Source: Stigmatella aurantiaca DW4/3-1
Lineage (GTDB): Bacteria; Myxococcota; Myxococcia; Myxococcales; Myxococcaceae
Direction: 5' to 3'
DNA: 64,000 nt
Assembly: GCF_000165485.1 (NCBI RefSeq)
Contig: NC_014623.1
Span: forward strand, 8,512,893-8,576,892
Shown: piece by piece, positions 1-8,160 of the stretch
Numbering within the stretch: position 1 is the stretch's first letter
Layout: each line of letters starts with the position of its first letter
Notes under the pieces: generated by a model
The model's database searches: none
Told to the model about the DNA's origin: nothing
Seen by the model: only the letters and a program-made list of their open reading frames with translations
Position numbers and translations under genes: made by a program

Positions 1-225
1 ATCAAGCCCAATGAAAAGGGCGGCATCGATTACGTGGAGGTGGATGCACTGCTCAAGAAAGGCACTCCCATCAAGCGGCTGCGTGAAAAGCTCAAGATCG
101 AACTGGACGGTTTGAAGGAAGGAGACAGGCTTATCTACATCGACAAACTGGATCCAGCCAAACGCATTATTTATGAGCATGGCGAAAAGCCCAGCGTGGT
201 TGACACCAAGACATGGAAGGATTGA
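1..225 (+). CDS. 3' end of an unrecognised protein (truncated by window edge)
   Basis: The reading frame is open from the first base, so the gene starts outside the window; the ATG at 34 is probably internal. The visible 74 residues are charged and soluble, with a lysine-rich stretch (RLREKLKIEL) and no membrane segment or motif that I recognise. The next gene follows after 12 bases on the same strand, so the two are likely cotranscribed. Base composition is clearly less G+C-rich than the rest of the window and AAA, ATT and TTT codons are used, which suggests transfer. One possibility is the C-terminal end of a polymorphic toxin followed by its immunity gene; this is inferred only from arrangement and composition. 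Confidence 0.6.
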   Translation: MKPNEKGGIDYVEVDALLKKGTPIKRLREKLKIELDGLKEGDRLIYIDKLDPAKRIIYEHGEKPSVVDTKTWKD

Positions 226-237
226 GAAGGTCCGAGG

Positions 238-723
238 ATGAGCCTGTTTATTCACATATTCTGCCAAGCGGACAAGCCGCTCCGCGCTCGAGAAATTACT
301 CACTTCATTGAGGAGGGTGCCTATTTCAGCAGCCCTCCGAAGGTCACCGTGTCTCCCCCTCCGTCGCAGCCAGACGATGCGCAGTGGACGGAGCTGAAGA
401 TCGAGTATCAGGCGCGCAAGCGCCCGGTCCTTCTCCATCGCGAGGCCCGTGCCGCCAAGTTCAAGGATGATCAGGATGAGGCCATTGAAGCCCTTCAGAG
501 CGCGGGTTTGGCCAAGAAACACGAGGCGTTGATTTCGCGGCTGAAAGGCGCCCAGCAGCTCATTGTTTTCGAGCTCGATTCGGAGAAGGCGACCGAAGAA
601 TGCTGGGAGATGGTCGACAACATGGAGGCCTGGATCGCTCAGGAGTTGAAAGGCCTCATCTATGTCACGGGCGAGGGGTTCTACGATGCGGAGCTGAAGC
701 CCCTCTGCAAGCTTGCGAGCTGA
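238..723 (+). CDS. Hypothetical protein, possible immunity partner
   Basis: This 161-residue soluble protein has no signal peptide, no membrane segment and no family motif that I recognise. The N-terminus (SLFIHIFC) could be a beta strand; the middle is lysine- and glutamate-rich and probably helical, and an acidic ELDSEKATEECWEMVDNMEAW stretch follows. It lies 12 bases downstream of the truncated gene and shares its lower G+C. A small soluble acidic protein directly after the end of a larger gene is the usual layout of a toxin-immunity pair, but nothing in the sequence proves that role. Its stop is 41 bases from the stop of the convergent glycosyltransferase gene. The ATG at 238 is preceded by a weak purine-rich stretch (GGTCCGAGG). 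Confidence 0.75.
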   Translation: MSLFIHIFCQADKPLRAREITHFIEEGAYFSSPPKVTVSPPPSQPDDAQWTELKIEYQARKRPVLLHREARAAKFKDDQDEAIEALQSAGLAKKHEALISRLKGAQQLIVFELDSEKATEECWEMVDNMEAWIAQELKGLIYVTGEGFYDAELKPLCKLAS

Positions 724-764
724 GCCTCCATCCTCCTGGACGCCGCTCCCTCGAAGATGCTGAG

Positions 765-1910
765 TTACCGCGCCCGGTCCCGCTCCAGGAGTTCCACGAG
801 TTCCACCGCCATGCGCTCCCAGGTCCAGGCACGCAGTTTCCCAGACAGCTCCGAGACATGCGGCGCCAACTCCGCCTCCCGCGCCCTCCATCCCTCCAGG
901 CGCCGGACCAGTTCCGCCACGTCGTCCGGATCCTCGAGGAGCAGTTCCTGGAGGGCCTCCGGGTAACGCTCCGCCACCCCCGCCCTCCGGCTCACCAGCG
1001 CGGGCAACCCTGCGCACAAGGCCTCCTGAACGCCCAGCCCATATGGCTCGTAGCGCGTGGGCGAGACGAGCAGGTCTCCGGCGGCCAGGAGCTTGGGCAC
1101 GTCCTTGCGAAAGCCGAGGAACTGGATGCGCCCCCTCAGAGACCGCGCCTGGACCTCATGCTCCCAGGCCTCCCGCTGCGGCCCGTCGCCCACCACCTTG
1201 AGGTCCACGTCCCACAGCTCATGAGCGCACAGCCTCTCCCACGCCGAGACGAGCGAGTCGAACCCCTTGCGCCGGTCTCCCAGCGCTCCCACGAACAGCG
1301 CGATCCTCCTGGACTCGGGCCACCCCAGCGCCGCCCGGGCGTCCTTCCGCTCTTGCGCGGACACCGGCTGGAAGCGATGGGGGTCGCTCCCCAGGTAGAT
1401 GACATGAACACGCCCAGCGGGGATGCCCGTCGCCTGGAGGATGTCCTCCCGCGTGCGCTCGGAGTTGGCGATGACAAGGCGGGCCCGGCGCACGGCCCGG
1501 CGCTCGGTGTAACGGTAGTACCGCTGGCTCACGTGGGCCTTGAGCTGGCGCAGGGGCGTCCCCGTGGCCTCGGAGGCATAAGCCCCGTGGACATAGTGGA
1601 TCCAGTTGACCGCTGGGACCGTGCAATTGCCGCCGTTGGCCACCACCTCGCCCCCTTCCGCCAAGGTTCGCAGGGCCCAGAGGCGTCCGGCGGCATCCAG
1701 CAACGGCTCGCCGAGCAGGTAGGCCCCGGCAGGCTTGGGCACCGGAATGAATCGCACGTTGGGAAGGGCCCTCAGCTCGTCCGCCACCCGGTGGGCCACC
1801 AGCCGCACGGGGTGGCCTCGCTGCGCGAGGTGGCTCGCCAGGGCCAGGTTGGCTCGGTCCATCCCACCGGTGGCGACGAAATCACCGGCGATGAGCGTGT
1901 AAGGTCGCAT
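765..1910 (-). CDS. GT4-family glycosyltransferase (last gene of polysaccharide operon)
   Basis: The 381-residue protein has the GT-B layout of family 4 retaining glycosyltransferases, which move a sugar from a nucleotide sugar to a growing lipid-linked oligosaccharide at the inner face of the cytoplasmic membrane. The N-terminal half has the glycine loop (ATGGMDRAN); the C-terminal half has the donor-binding region: FVGALGDRRKG, KVVGDGP, the FLG..KDVP stretch and the catalytic-type segment SPTRYEPYGLGVQEALCAGLP with E-x7-E spacing. Length is normal. The ATG at 1910 lies inside the 3' end of the polymerase gene (29-base overlap), so translation is probably coupled. Sugar specificity cannot be read from sequence. 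Confidence 0.9.
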   Translation of the reverse strand: MRPYTLIAGDFVATGGMDRANLALASHLAQRGHPVRLVAHRVADELRALPNVRFIPVPKPAGAYLLGEPLLDAAGRLWALRTLAEGGEVVANGGNCTVPAVNWIHYVHGAYASEATGTPLRQLKAHVSQRYYRYTERRAVRRARLVIANSERTREDILQATGIPAGRVHVIYLGSDPHRFQPVSAQERKDARAALGWPESRRIALFVGALGDRRKGFDSLVSAWERLCAHELWDVDLKVVGDGPQREAWEHEVQARSLRGRIQFLGFRKDVPKLLAAGDLLVSPTRYEPYGLGVQEALCAGLPALVSRRAGVAERYPEALQELLLEDPDDVAELVRRLEGWRAREAELAPHVSELSGKLRAWTWERMAVELVELLERDRAR

Positions 1911-3399
1911 GGGGCACGGAAGGGCGGGCCTGCTGGACCGCGTGGTGGTGGGCTCCGAAGAGGGCGGCGTTGAGCAACCAGAACACCATCCCCGTCTGGC
2001 TCATGAAGAACGGGTAGCTGAAGGTGATGGCGATGGCGCCCAGGTTGAACCCGAAGAGGATGCTGCCCCACAGCCAGAACTCATGCTGGTCGTCCTTGCT
2101 CGAGGCGAGCCGCAGGGACCAGAACAGCGTGGCGAGCAGCGCCAGCGGGTAGAGCACCAGCACGAAGATGCCGCCATCCAGCACCCACGCGGCCCATTGA
2201 ATCTCCACCCACAGGGGCGGCCGGGACGGATCGCTGTTGTCGCCGAAGTAAGAGTTGGGCATCCCGTACCGGCCGAGCCCCGCGCCCAGGGGGTACTCCG
2301 GCAGATAGGCCGTGAAGGCACTGTCGAGGAAGCGCCCCCGGTTGTCGTAATAGACGTCGCCCGCCTGGTCCTCGAAGAGCGTGTTCCAGCGGCTGACGAT
2401 GGCGTCGCCGCCCATGGTGGAAGCCCACCCAAAGCCCACGACGGCAAAGCCTCCCACCACGGCGATCAGCTTGGTCATCCGCAAGAGCCGGCCGTTGAGG
2501 GCCAGCACCGCGACGATGGCCAGCATGCACACCAGCAGCATCATCGCGGAGGCACGCACCTGGCACAGGTAGAGGCAGACGATGCCCAGGAAGATGCCTC
2601 CCACGCTCACCAGACGGATCAGCCCTCCCTTCTCGCTGAGCAGAAAGCCACTGCCCAGCAGCACGGCGTAGAAGGCTCCCGTGGTGGCGCCACCCGGCGT
2701 ATCGGTGAGGCCAAAGGGCCGGAAGATGCGCTCCCCAGTGGGCCCCACGAACTGAAGGCTCTGGGTGTAGGCCTCGCCCATGCTCTCGATGATGACCGAC
2801 ATGGCGGGCTGGAACTTGCCCGGGGCATACACCTGCAACACCCCCAGGGCCGCGCTCGCCGCGTTGAACAGGAAGAGCAGCCCCAGCGTGCGCCGGAGCA
2901 CCTGCGCATCGATGCGCAGCCGGGTGACCCAGATGAGGGGCCCCAGGACGGCGAACTGGATGCCCAACTGGGCCGCCCCCGCCATCAGGCTGCTCGTCTG
3001 CGGGTGGAAGAGGTTGAGCGCCGTGACCGCCATCGCGGCGAGCGCGAACGGCAAGGCGGGGTGCCGCAAGCGTTGGCCAGGCACGAGCGCGAGCAGCAAC
3101 AGGCTCGCCCCGAACGAGAAGATGCGGAAGATCATCCGCAGCGGGGCCAGCACCTCCCACAGCAAGGCGAGCTGGGTGAGGATCTGCACGGCGATGAACA
3201 GCGGCACCAGGGCGCTCGACGAGAGCAGCCCCTTGCGCTCGGCGCGCTCGGGAACCGGGGGCGCCTCGCGCCCCGCCCCGGGCGCGGCGTCCCCAGGCGC
3301 TGGAACGCGGCGGACATACCGCTGATGCAGCACCCCCGGCCCCTGGAGCGGCAGGGGGCTGCCAAAGGAGGTGGGCGCGCGTCCCCCGGGCCGCCTCAT
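1882..3399 (-). CDS. Wzy/O-antigen-ligase-like polysaccharide polymerase
   Basis: This 505-residue polytopic membrane protein has about 10-12 hydrophobic segments from residue 60 onward and a large loop between residues of roughly 310 and 390 (around YYDNRGRFLDSAF and LGAGLGRYG), the layout of the Wzy_C/O-antigen ligase superfamily. Such proteins polymerise undecaprenyl-linked repeat units at the periplasmic face. The first 55 residues are proline- and arginine-rich and poorly membrane-like, so the true start may be downstream; the annotated ATG at 3399 forms an ATGA overlap with the upstream glycosyltransferase stop, which favours it. Its place between glycosyltransferases and behind a Wzc-like kinase supports a polymerase role over ligation to lipid A. 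Confidence 0.82.
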   Translation of the reverse strand: MRRPGGRAPTSFGSPLPLQGPGVLHQRYVRRVPAPGDAAPGAGREAPPVPERAERKGLLSSSALVPLFIAVQILTQLALLWEVLAPLRMIFRIFSFGASLLLLALVPGQRLRHPALPFALAAMAVTALNLFHPQTSSLMAGAAQLGIQFAVLGPLIWVTRLRIDAQVLRRTLGLLFLFNAASAALGVLQVYAPGKFQPAMSVIIESMGEAYTQSLQFVGPTGERIFRPFGLTDTPGGATTGAFYAVLLGSGFLLSEKGGLIRLVSVGGIFLGIVCLYLCQVRASAMMLLVCMLAIVAVLALNGRLLRMTKLIAVVGGFAVVGFGWASTMGGDAIVSRWNTLFEDQAGDVYYDNRGRFLDSAFTAYLPEYPLGAGLGRYGMPNSYFGDNSDPSRPPLWVEIQWAAWVLDGGIFVLVLYPLALLATLFWSLRLASSKDDQHEFWLWGSILFGFNLGAIAITFSYPFFMSQTGMVFWLLNAALFGAHHHAVQQARPSVPHATLHAHRR

Positions 3400-4556
3400 G
3401 AGAGGCCTCGCGAGCTGAAGGTCCGGAGATCCTCGGCCAGTCCCCGGAAAAAGACGGACGGCTCACAGAGCTCCCTGGCGCGCGCGGGCCCCGCCGCCCC
3501 CAGCCGCCGACGCTCCTCGGGGGCTTCGATCAAACGCCGCAGGGCCTCGGCCAGGGGCTCGGGACGGGGCGCGACAAGCACACCACACGAGCCATCGATG
3601 ATCTCCAGCGGCCCCCCCATGGCGGTGGTGACCACCGGCAACCGCGCTTGCAGCGCCTCGATGAAAGCGATGCCGAAGGGCTCCGGCCCCAGGTTGGGCT
3701 GACAGTGGATGTCCGCCGCGCGCAGCAACCGGGGCACATCCGAGCGCTGCCCCAGAAACCGCACCCGCCCCCGGATGCCCAGTTCGGTGGCCTGGGCTTC
3801 CAGCTCCGCCAGGTAGCGCGCCTCGTAGGGGCGCTGCGCCCCTCCCGCCACCCAGAGCACCCAGCCCGGCACGTGCCGGAGGCGCCCGAGCGCCTCCAGA
3901 AGCAACCGGTGGCCCTTCCAGGCCTCCATGCGGCTGGCCTGGATGATGACCGTTTCGTGCTCGCCCGCCCCCAGCTCCGCACGCGCCTTCGCCCGCTCCT
4001 CGCCGCTCCCGGGCGCGGGCGGGGCCACCGGCAGGTAGCGCACCTTCCACGGCCTGTCCGGATAGAGGTTGCGCAGGGTTCCCGCCGTGAAGCGGCTGTT
4101 GGAGATGCTCAGGTCCGGCGGGGTCACCCGCGCCCACCGCTCCACCCAGTGCTTCCCCGCAAGCGCATCGTGCTGGAAGAAGACGAGCGGCAGTCCCGAG
4201 GCGCGCACCACCGGGCCGAAGAGCGCCTGGGACCAAGGCGAGTGGCACACCCCCGCCACGTACCGCTCGCGCCCCAACCGTTCCGCGAGCGCGCTCCGGG
4301 CACGCCACACCGTCCAGGGCCGGCTCACCCGCGCTCCGCCCAGGAGGGTCACGGAGGCGCCCTCCTCCCGAAGCTCCCGGCTCAGCCGACCCTCGAAGCA
4401 GAGCGCGAACGCATGGACAGGCCCAGCCGCGCCACGCTGCTCCCGGGCCAGCGTCCGCAGAAACGACTCCACCCCGCCGTACAGGTTCCCACTGTGCACG
4501 TGAAGAACGGTCCCCTCGGAGCGCGGGGGCACCGGCGCGACACCCGGCCCGCTCAA
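3396..4556 (-). CDS. GT4-family glycosyltransferase
   Basis: The 386-residue GT-B protein has an N-terminal Rossmann half beginning LHVHSGNLYGGVESF (glycine loop) and a C-terminal donor half with IIQASRMEAWKGH, FLGQRSDVPRLL and GPEPFGIAFIEALQARLPVV, where the two glutamates of the E-x7-E motif of family 4 are visible. It should add one sugar to the lipid-linked repeat unit. The start is a TTG at 4556 that overlaps the stop of the upstream gene (TTGA), a coupling pattern seen at every junction in this operon. The next ATG is well into the protein, so the TTG is the best choice. Acceptor and donor are unknown. Confidence 0.88.
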   Translation of the reverse strand: MSGPGVAPVPPRSEGTVLHVHSGNLYGGVESFLRTLAREQRGAAGPVHAFALCFEGRLSRELREEGASVTLLGGARVSRPWTVWRARSALAERLGRERYVAGVCHSPWSQALFGPVVRASGLPLVFFQHDALAGKHWVERWARVTPPDLSISNSRFTAGTLRNLYPDRPWKVRYLPVAPPAPGSGEERAKARAELGAGEHETVIIQASRMEAWKGHRLLLEALGRLRHVPGWVLWVAGGAQRPYEARYLAELEAQATELGIRGRVRFLGQRSDVPRLLRAADIHCQPNLGPEPFGIAFIEALQARLPVVTTAMGGPLEIIDGSCGVLVAPRPEPLAEALRRLIEAPEERRRLGAAGPARARELCEPSVFFRGLAEDLRTFSSRGLS

Positions 4557-5785
4557 GGGTTTCCCCTCGGAGAGACCCGGTTCCGCTGGGCCGCGGAGGA
4601 ACTCCGCAGGGCCTCGGCGTAGAGGGACAGGCTGTGCTCGGCCATCACGTCGTGCCGGAATTCGGCCTGGGCCCGCGCCCGCGCGGCGCGCCCCAAGCGC
4701 TCGGCCAACCCGGGCTCATCCAGCAGCCGCTGGGCCGCCTTCGCCAGGGCCCAGGCGTCTCCCACCGGCACGGTGAGCCCCGTCTGCTCGTGGAGACTCA
4801 CCCACGGCACCCCCGAATGGGGAATGGCGGTGTTGAGAACGGGCCGGCCACTCGCCATGGCCTCGACCTGCGACAGCCCGTATGCCTCGCTGCGCGCGTT
4901 GCTCGGAAACCAGAGCGCCGTGGAGGCCCGGTAGGCCCCGGCCAGTTCCTCCGGGGACAGGTAACCGGCCCACGTCACCCGGTCCTCGATGCCCAGCTCC
5001 CGCGCCCGCACCTTGCCCTCCCGCTCCAGCGGCCCCACGCCCACCACCAGCAGCCGGCCCGGCACCTTCGCCAGCGCCTCGAGCGCGGTGAAGATCCCCT
5101 TGTAATAGACGAGCCGGCCCACCATCACCCAGAGCGGGGCGTCCGCCTGGCCCCGCCAGCGTGCCTCGGCCTCCAGCGCCGCGGCCGAGGGCGACAGCCA
5201 GGGCGCCAGGTCGACGCCCAGCGGCAGCGCGCGCACCTTGCGGCGGAAGCGCCGCAGCAGGGGCGAGCCCCCCACATAGGCCTCGCTGGTGGCCAGCACC
5301 CGGCGGGCCCGCGTGTACAGCAGCAGTTCGAACGGGCGGAACAGGGTGCCCGCCACCCGCTGGCGGACGACGTCGCTGTGGTGGGTGACAACCACCGTGG
5401 GCAGCCAGGGCAGCGCATCCAGCGCCAGCACCATGGTGGGGTTGGGCGTGTGCACGTGGAGGATGTCCACCCCACGAGACAGCGCCCGCACCAACTCGGG
5501 CACCAGCGCCGGCAGGACGTCCATGCGCAGCACCGAGGCCCACCGCCCCAGGCGCGTCACGCGCACCGGCCCGTCCCACTCCTCGCGGGTCGCGCTGCGG
5601 CCCCGGAACTCGTGGCTGAAGCCCTCGCCCTCGGCCGAGTGGTTGATGCACAGCACCTCCACCTGGGCGCCCAGCGCCGCCTGGGCTTGCGCGAGCGTCT
5701 GGACGTGGGCCTCCATCCCCCCCGAGGCGGGAGGATAGAACTTGCCCAGGTGCAGCACCCGCAGTCCCCCACTGGCACGGCTCAC
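4553..5785 (-). CDS. GT4-family glycosyltransferase
   Basis: The 410-residue GT-B protein starts RVLHLGKFYPPASGGMEAHV, a standard family 4 opening with the GGME glycine loop near residue 20. The donor domain carries VMVGRLVYYKG, VGVGPLE, WAGYLSPEELAG and the SEAYGLSQVEAMASGRPV segment with E-x7-E spacing. A predicted role is sugar transfer in assembly of the operon's exopolysaccharide repeat unit; sequence similarity of this opening to mannosyl- and galactosyltransferases does not fix the sugar. The GTG start at 5785 overlaps the stop of the tyrosine kinase gene (GTGA), so it is the second gene of the operon. Its last residues run into the next gene by four bases. Confidence 0.9.
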   Translation of the reverse strand: MSRASGGLRVLHLGKFYPPASGGMEAHVQTLAQAQAALGAQVEVLCINHSAEGEGFSHEFRGRSATREEWDGPVRVTRLGRWASVLRMDVLPALVPELVRALSRGVDILHVHTPNPTMVLALDALPWLPTVVVTHHSDVVRQRVAGTLFRPFELLLYTRARRVLATSEAYVGGSPLLRRFRRKVRALPLGVDLAPWLSPSAAALEAEARWRGQADAPLWVMVGRLVYYKGIFTALEALAKVPGRLLVVGVGPLEREGKVRARELGIEDRVTWAGYLSPEELAGAYRASTALWFPSNARSEAYGLSQVEAMASGRPVLNTAIPHSGVPWVSLHEQTGLTVPVGDAWALAKAAQRLLDEPGLAERLGRAARARAQAEFRHDVMAEHSLSLYAEALRSSSAAQRNRVSPRGNP

Positions 5786-7971
5786 GACGAGGCCACCCGG
5801 TCTTTCACCTCCTCGCGCTGACCGTAGTCGCCCGGGTAGAGGTACGATTCCTTGTACCGGCCATCCGTCGACTCCAGATCATTGAGGATGGCGCCGTAGA
5901 TCTGCGCCTGCACATCCGCCAGCGAGCGCAGCGCGCGCCGGGCCGCATCTTGATGCGTCTTGCCCGCGCGCAGCACCAGCACCACGCCGTCCACCTGCGT
6001 GGCCAGCACCGCCGAATCCGACACGGCGTTGAGCGGGGGGCTGTCGAGGAGGATGCGATCGAACTTCCCGCTGACCGTCTTCAGCAGGTCGGCGAACGCC
6101 TGGGTGTGCAACAGCTCCGCCGGATTGGGGGGAATGGGGCCACAGGGCAACACGAAGAGGTTGGGCACCTCGGTGCTCTTCACCGCCCGGTCCAGCGAGC
6201 CCTCGCCCACCACCAGCGAGCTGATGCCCACATCGTTGGGGACACCGAAGGCCTTGTGCAGCCTCGGCCGCCGCATGTCCGTGTCCATCAGGAGCACCCG
6301 GTTGCCACTCTGGGCCATGGCCACGCCCAAGAAGATGCAACTCGTGGACTTGCCCTCCTGCTGCCCGCTGGAGGTGACGACCAGGGTCTTGAAGGGCTTG
6401 TCCGGGGACATGAACAGCAGGTTCGTCCGGATCGCCCGGCAGCACTCCGCCACGGAGGACTTGGGCTGGCGGTGGACGTACAAGTCCCGCTCGCCCGGGT
6501 TCTCGCCCTTGCCCTCCACGCGCGGCACGAAGCCCAGGAACGCCAGCCCCAGCTTCTGCTCCACATCCACCTGGGACGAGATGCTGCTCTCCAGGAACTC
6601 CAGGAGCACCACCACCCCCACGCCCACCAGCAGCCCCAGCGCCATCGCCATCATCACGCTGCGCCGCACGTTGGGCTTGATGGGCATGAACTGCGGCCGG
6701 GCCGGATCCAGCACGCGCACGTTGCTGGTGCGCAAGAGCCCCGACAGCTCGATGTCCTTGAGGCGCTTGAGCACCAGCTCGTACAGGCGGCGGTTGTTGT
6801 CGGCCTCGCGGCGCAGGCGGTCGAATTCGATCTCCTTCTTGCCCACCTCGAACGCCTCGTCCTTGGTGACGGCCAGCAGGCGCACGAGGTTCTTCTCCTT
6901 GGCCTCCGCCTCCGCCAGCTCCGCCTCCGCCTTGCGCACCACGTTGTTGAGGCTGCGCACGAAGTCCTCTTTCACCACCGCCAGCTTGCGCTCGCACTCG
7001 AGCATCTTCGGGTGCTCGGGCAGGTACCGCTCGGCCAGCTCCACGCACGCCACGCGCTGCTCGATAAAGCTGCGCTTGAACTCCTGAAGCGCCGTGTCGT
7101 CCGCGCCGGGCACCGCCTCCGCCCACGTCATGTCCCCCGCCTGGGAGGACTTGCGCAGGTGCCGGATGGACTCCACGCGCCCCTGGAGCCCCGCGATGCG
7201 CGTGCGCACCTCCGTCAGCGCCAGGTTGTAGCTGTTGATGCGGTCGCTGACGATGCTCATCCGGTCCTCCAGCGAGGTGGACAGCACGTCCGACTCCTTC
7301 TTGAAGTCATACAGCGCCAGCTCGCTCGCCTTGGAGCTTTGCTCCAGCTCCGCCCGGCGCTCTTCCAGCCACACGGTCGCGCTCTCGGTGGTGCGCAGCT
7401 TCAGGGCCTGGTTCTCCGCCATGTAGGCCTGGGCCACCTCGTTGGCGAGCAGCGCGGCCCGCTGGGGCTCCAGATCCTCCACGGAGACCGTCACCACGCG
7501 CGAGTCCCGCACCGGCTGCACCCGGATGCGCGACTGGAGCAGCCCGGCCGCGTCCGCGCCCTGCATCGCCTGGCTGCGCTCCTTCTCGTCCTTGAGGTGC
7601 GACAGCCCCAGGAAGTTCGCGTCGTGTTGCAGCCCCAGCTTGTCCACCACCCGCAAGGACACCGCGCGCGAGGTGATGATCTCGTTCTGGGTGGTGTAGT
7701 ACTCCTTGTTGAACCAGTAGTTGCTGCGCTCCTCGCCCATCACCTCCTTCACCTCGCCATCCAGAATGCGCGGGGCGGTGACGTCGATGATGAGCGAGGT
7801 GCTGGCGGCATATACCTTGGGCTGGCGCAGCGCCTGCATGGAGGCGCCCCCGGTGATGAGCACGGCGACCCCGAGGACGATCCACTTGCGGCGCCAGAAC
7901 GCGCGCACGAAGCGCATCACGTTCAATGGCGTCATGCCGGCAGGGGCCGGGCTGTTCGCAAAACCGTCCAA
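5782..7971 (-). CDS. Wzc-like polysaccharide copolymerase/tyrosine autokinase
   Basis: The 729-residue protein joins a Wzz-type chain-length domain and a cytoplasmic BY-kinase. Residues around 30-50 and 435-460 are membrane segments flanking a periplasmic coiled-coil-rich region. The kinase has Walker A (SSGQQEGKST, about residue 532), Walker A' (VLLMDTDMRRP), Walker B (ILLDSPP) and a C-terminal tail with four tyrosines within GRYKESYLYPGDYG, the likely autophosphorylation cluster. Such proteins control polymerisation and export of capsule or exopolysaccharide through an outer-membrane Wza-type protein, not present here. It is the first gene of the operon. The chosen start is a TTG at 7971 with AGGAG six bases upstream; the in-frame ATG at 7935 has no comparable ribosome site. 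Confidence 0.93.
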   Translation of the reverse strand: MDGFANSPAPAGMTPLNVMRFVRAFWRRKWIVLGVAVLITGGASMQALRQPKVYAASTSLIIDVTAPRILDGEVKEVMGEERSNYWFNKEYYTTQNEIITSRAVSLRVVDKLGLQHDANFLGLSHLKDEKERSQAMQGADAAGLLQSRIRVQPVRDSRVVTVSVEDLEPQRAALLANEVAQAYMAENQALKLRTTESATVWLEERRAELEQSSKASELALYDFKKESDVLSTSLEDRMSIVSDRINSYNLALTEVRTRIAGLQGRVESIRHLRKSSQAGDMTWAEAVPGADDTALQEFKRSFIEQRVACVELAERYLPEHPKMLECERKLAVVKEDFVRSLNNVVRKAEAELAEAEAKEKNLVRLLAVTKDEAFEVGKKEIEFDRLRREADNNRRLYELVLKRLKDIELSGLLRTSNVRVLDPARPQFMPIKPNVRRSVMMAMALGLLVGVGVVVLLEFLESSISSQVDVEQKLGLAFLGFVPRVEGKGENPGERDLYVHRQPKSSVAECCRAIRTNLLFMSPDKPFKTLVVTSSGQQEGKSTSCIFLGVAMAQSGNRVLLMDTDMRRPRLHKAFGVPNDVGISSLVVGEGSLDRAVKSTEVPNLFVLPCGPIPPNPAELLHTQAFADLLKTVSGKFDRILLDSPPLNAVSDSAVLATQVDGVVLVLRAGKTHQDAARRALRSLADVQAQIYGAILNDLESTDGRYKESYLYPGDYGQREEVKDRVASS

Positions 7972-8160
7972 AGAGGTCTCCTAGAGGAGTCTTCACGCGC
8001 GAGGCGCTGGCCTGGCATGGCGGCCCTGGCCCGACTTACACCCACAGTCTGGCCCGAGCGTGCCCCGTCTGGGCCAGAGGGTCAATCTTACAAACCGCGC
8101 TCCCCCAACGCCTGGATGTCCGCTGGGCATTCCTCTGGGCTCCCCCCCCTGCCCCCAGGC
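7972..8160. promoter_or_regulatory. Divergent intergenic region between polysaccharide operon and glycosyltransferase-methyltransferase gene
   Basis: These 189 bases separate divergent starts and must hold promoters for both sides. The only clear element is the AGGAG ribosome site serving the TTG start at 7971. No convincing -35/-10 or sigma-54 sequence was found by eye. A C-rich run (near 8141-8158) lies just upstream of the ATG at 8161. Confidence 0.5.

Noticed and set aside
5950-8160. Upstream extension of the glycosyltransferase-methyltransferase frame
   Set aside because: The frame stays open through the wzc-like gene on the other strand, but the translation is His/Arg/Gln-rich shadow until the ATG at 8161.
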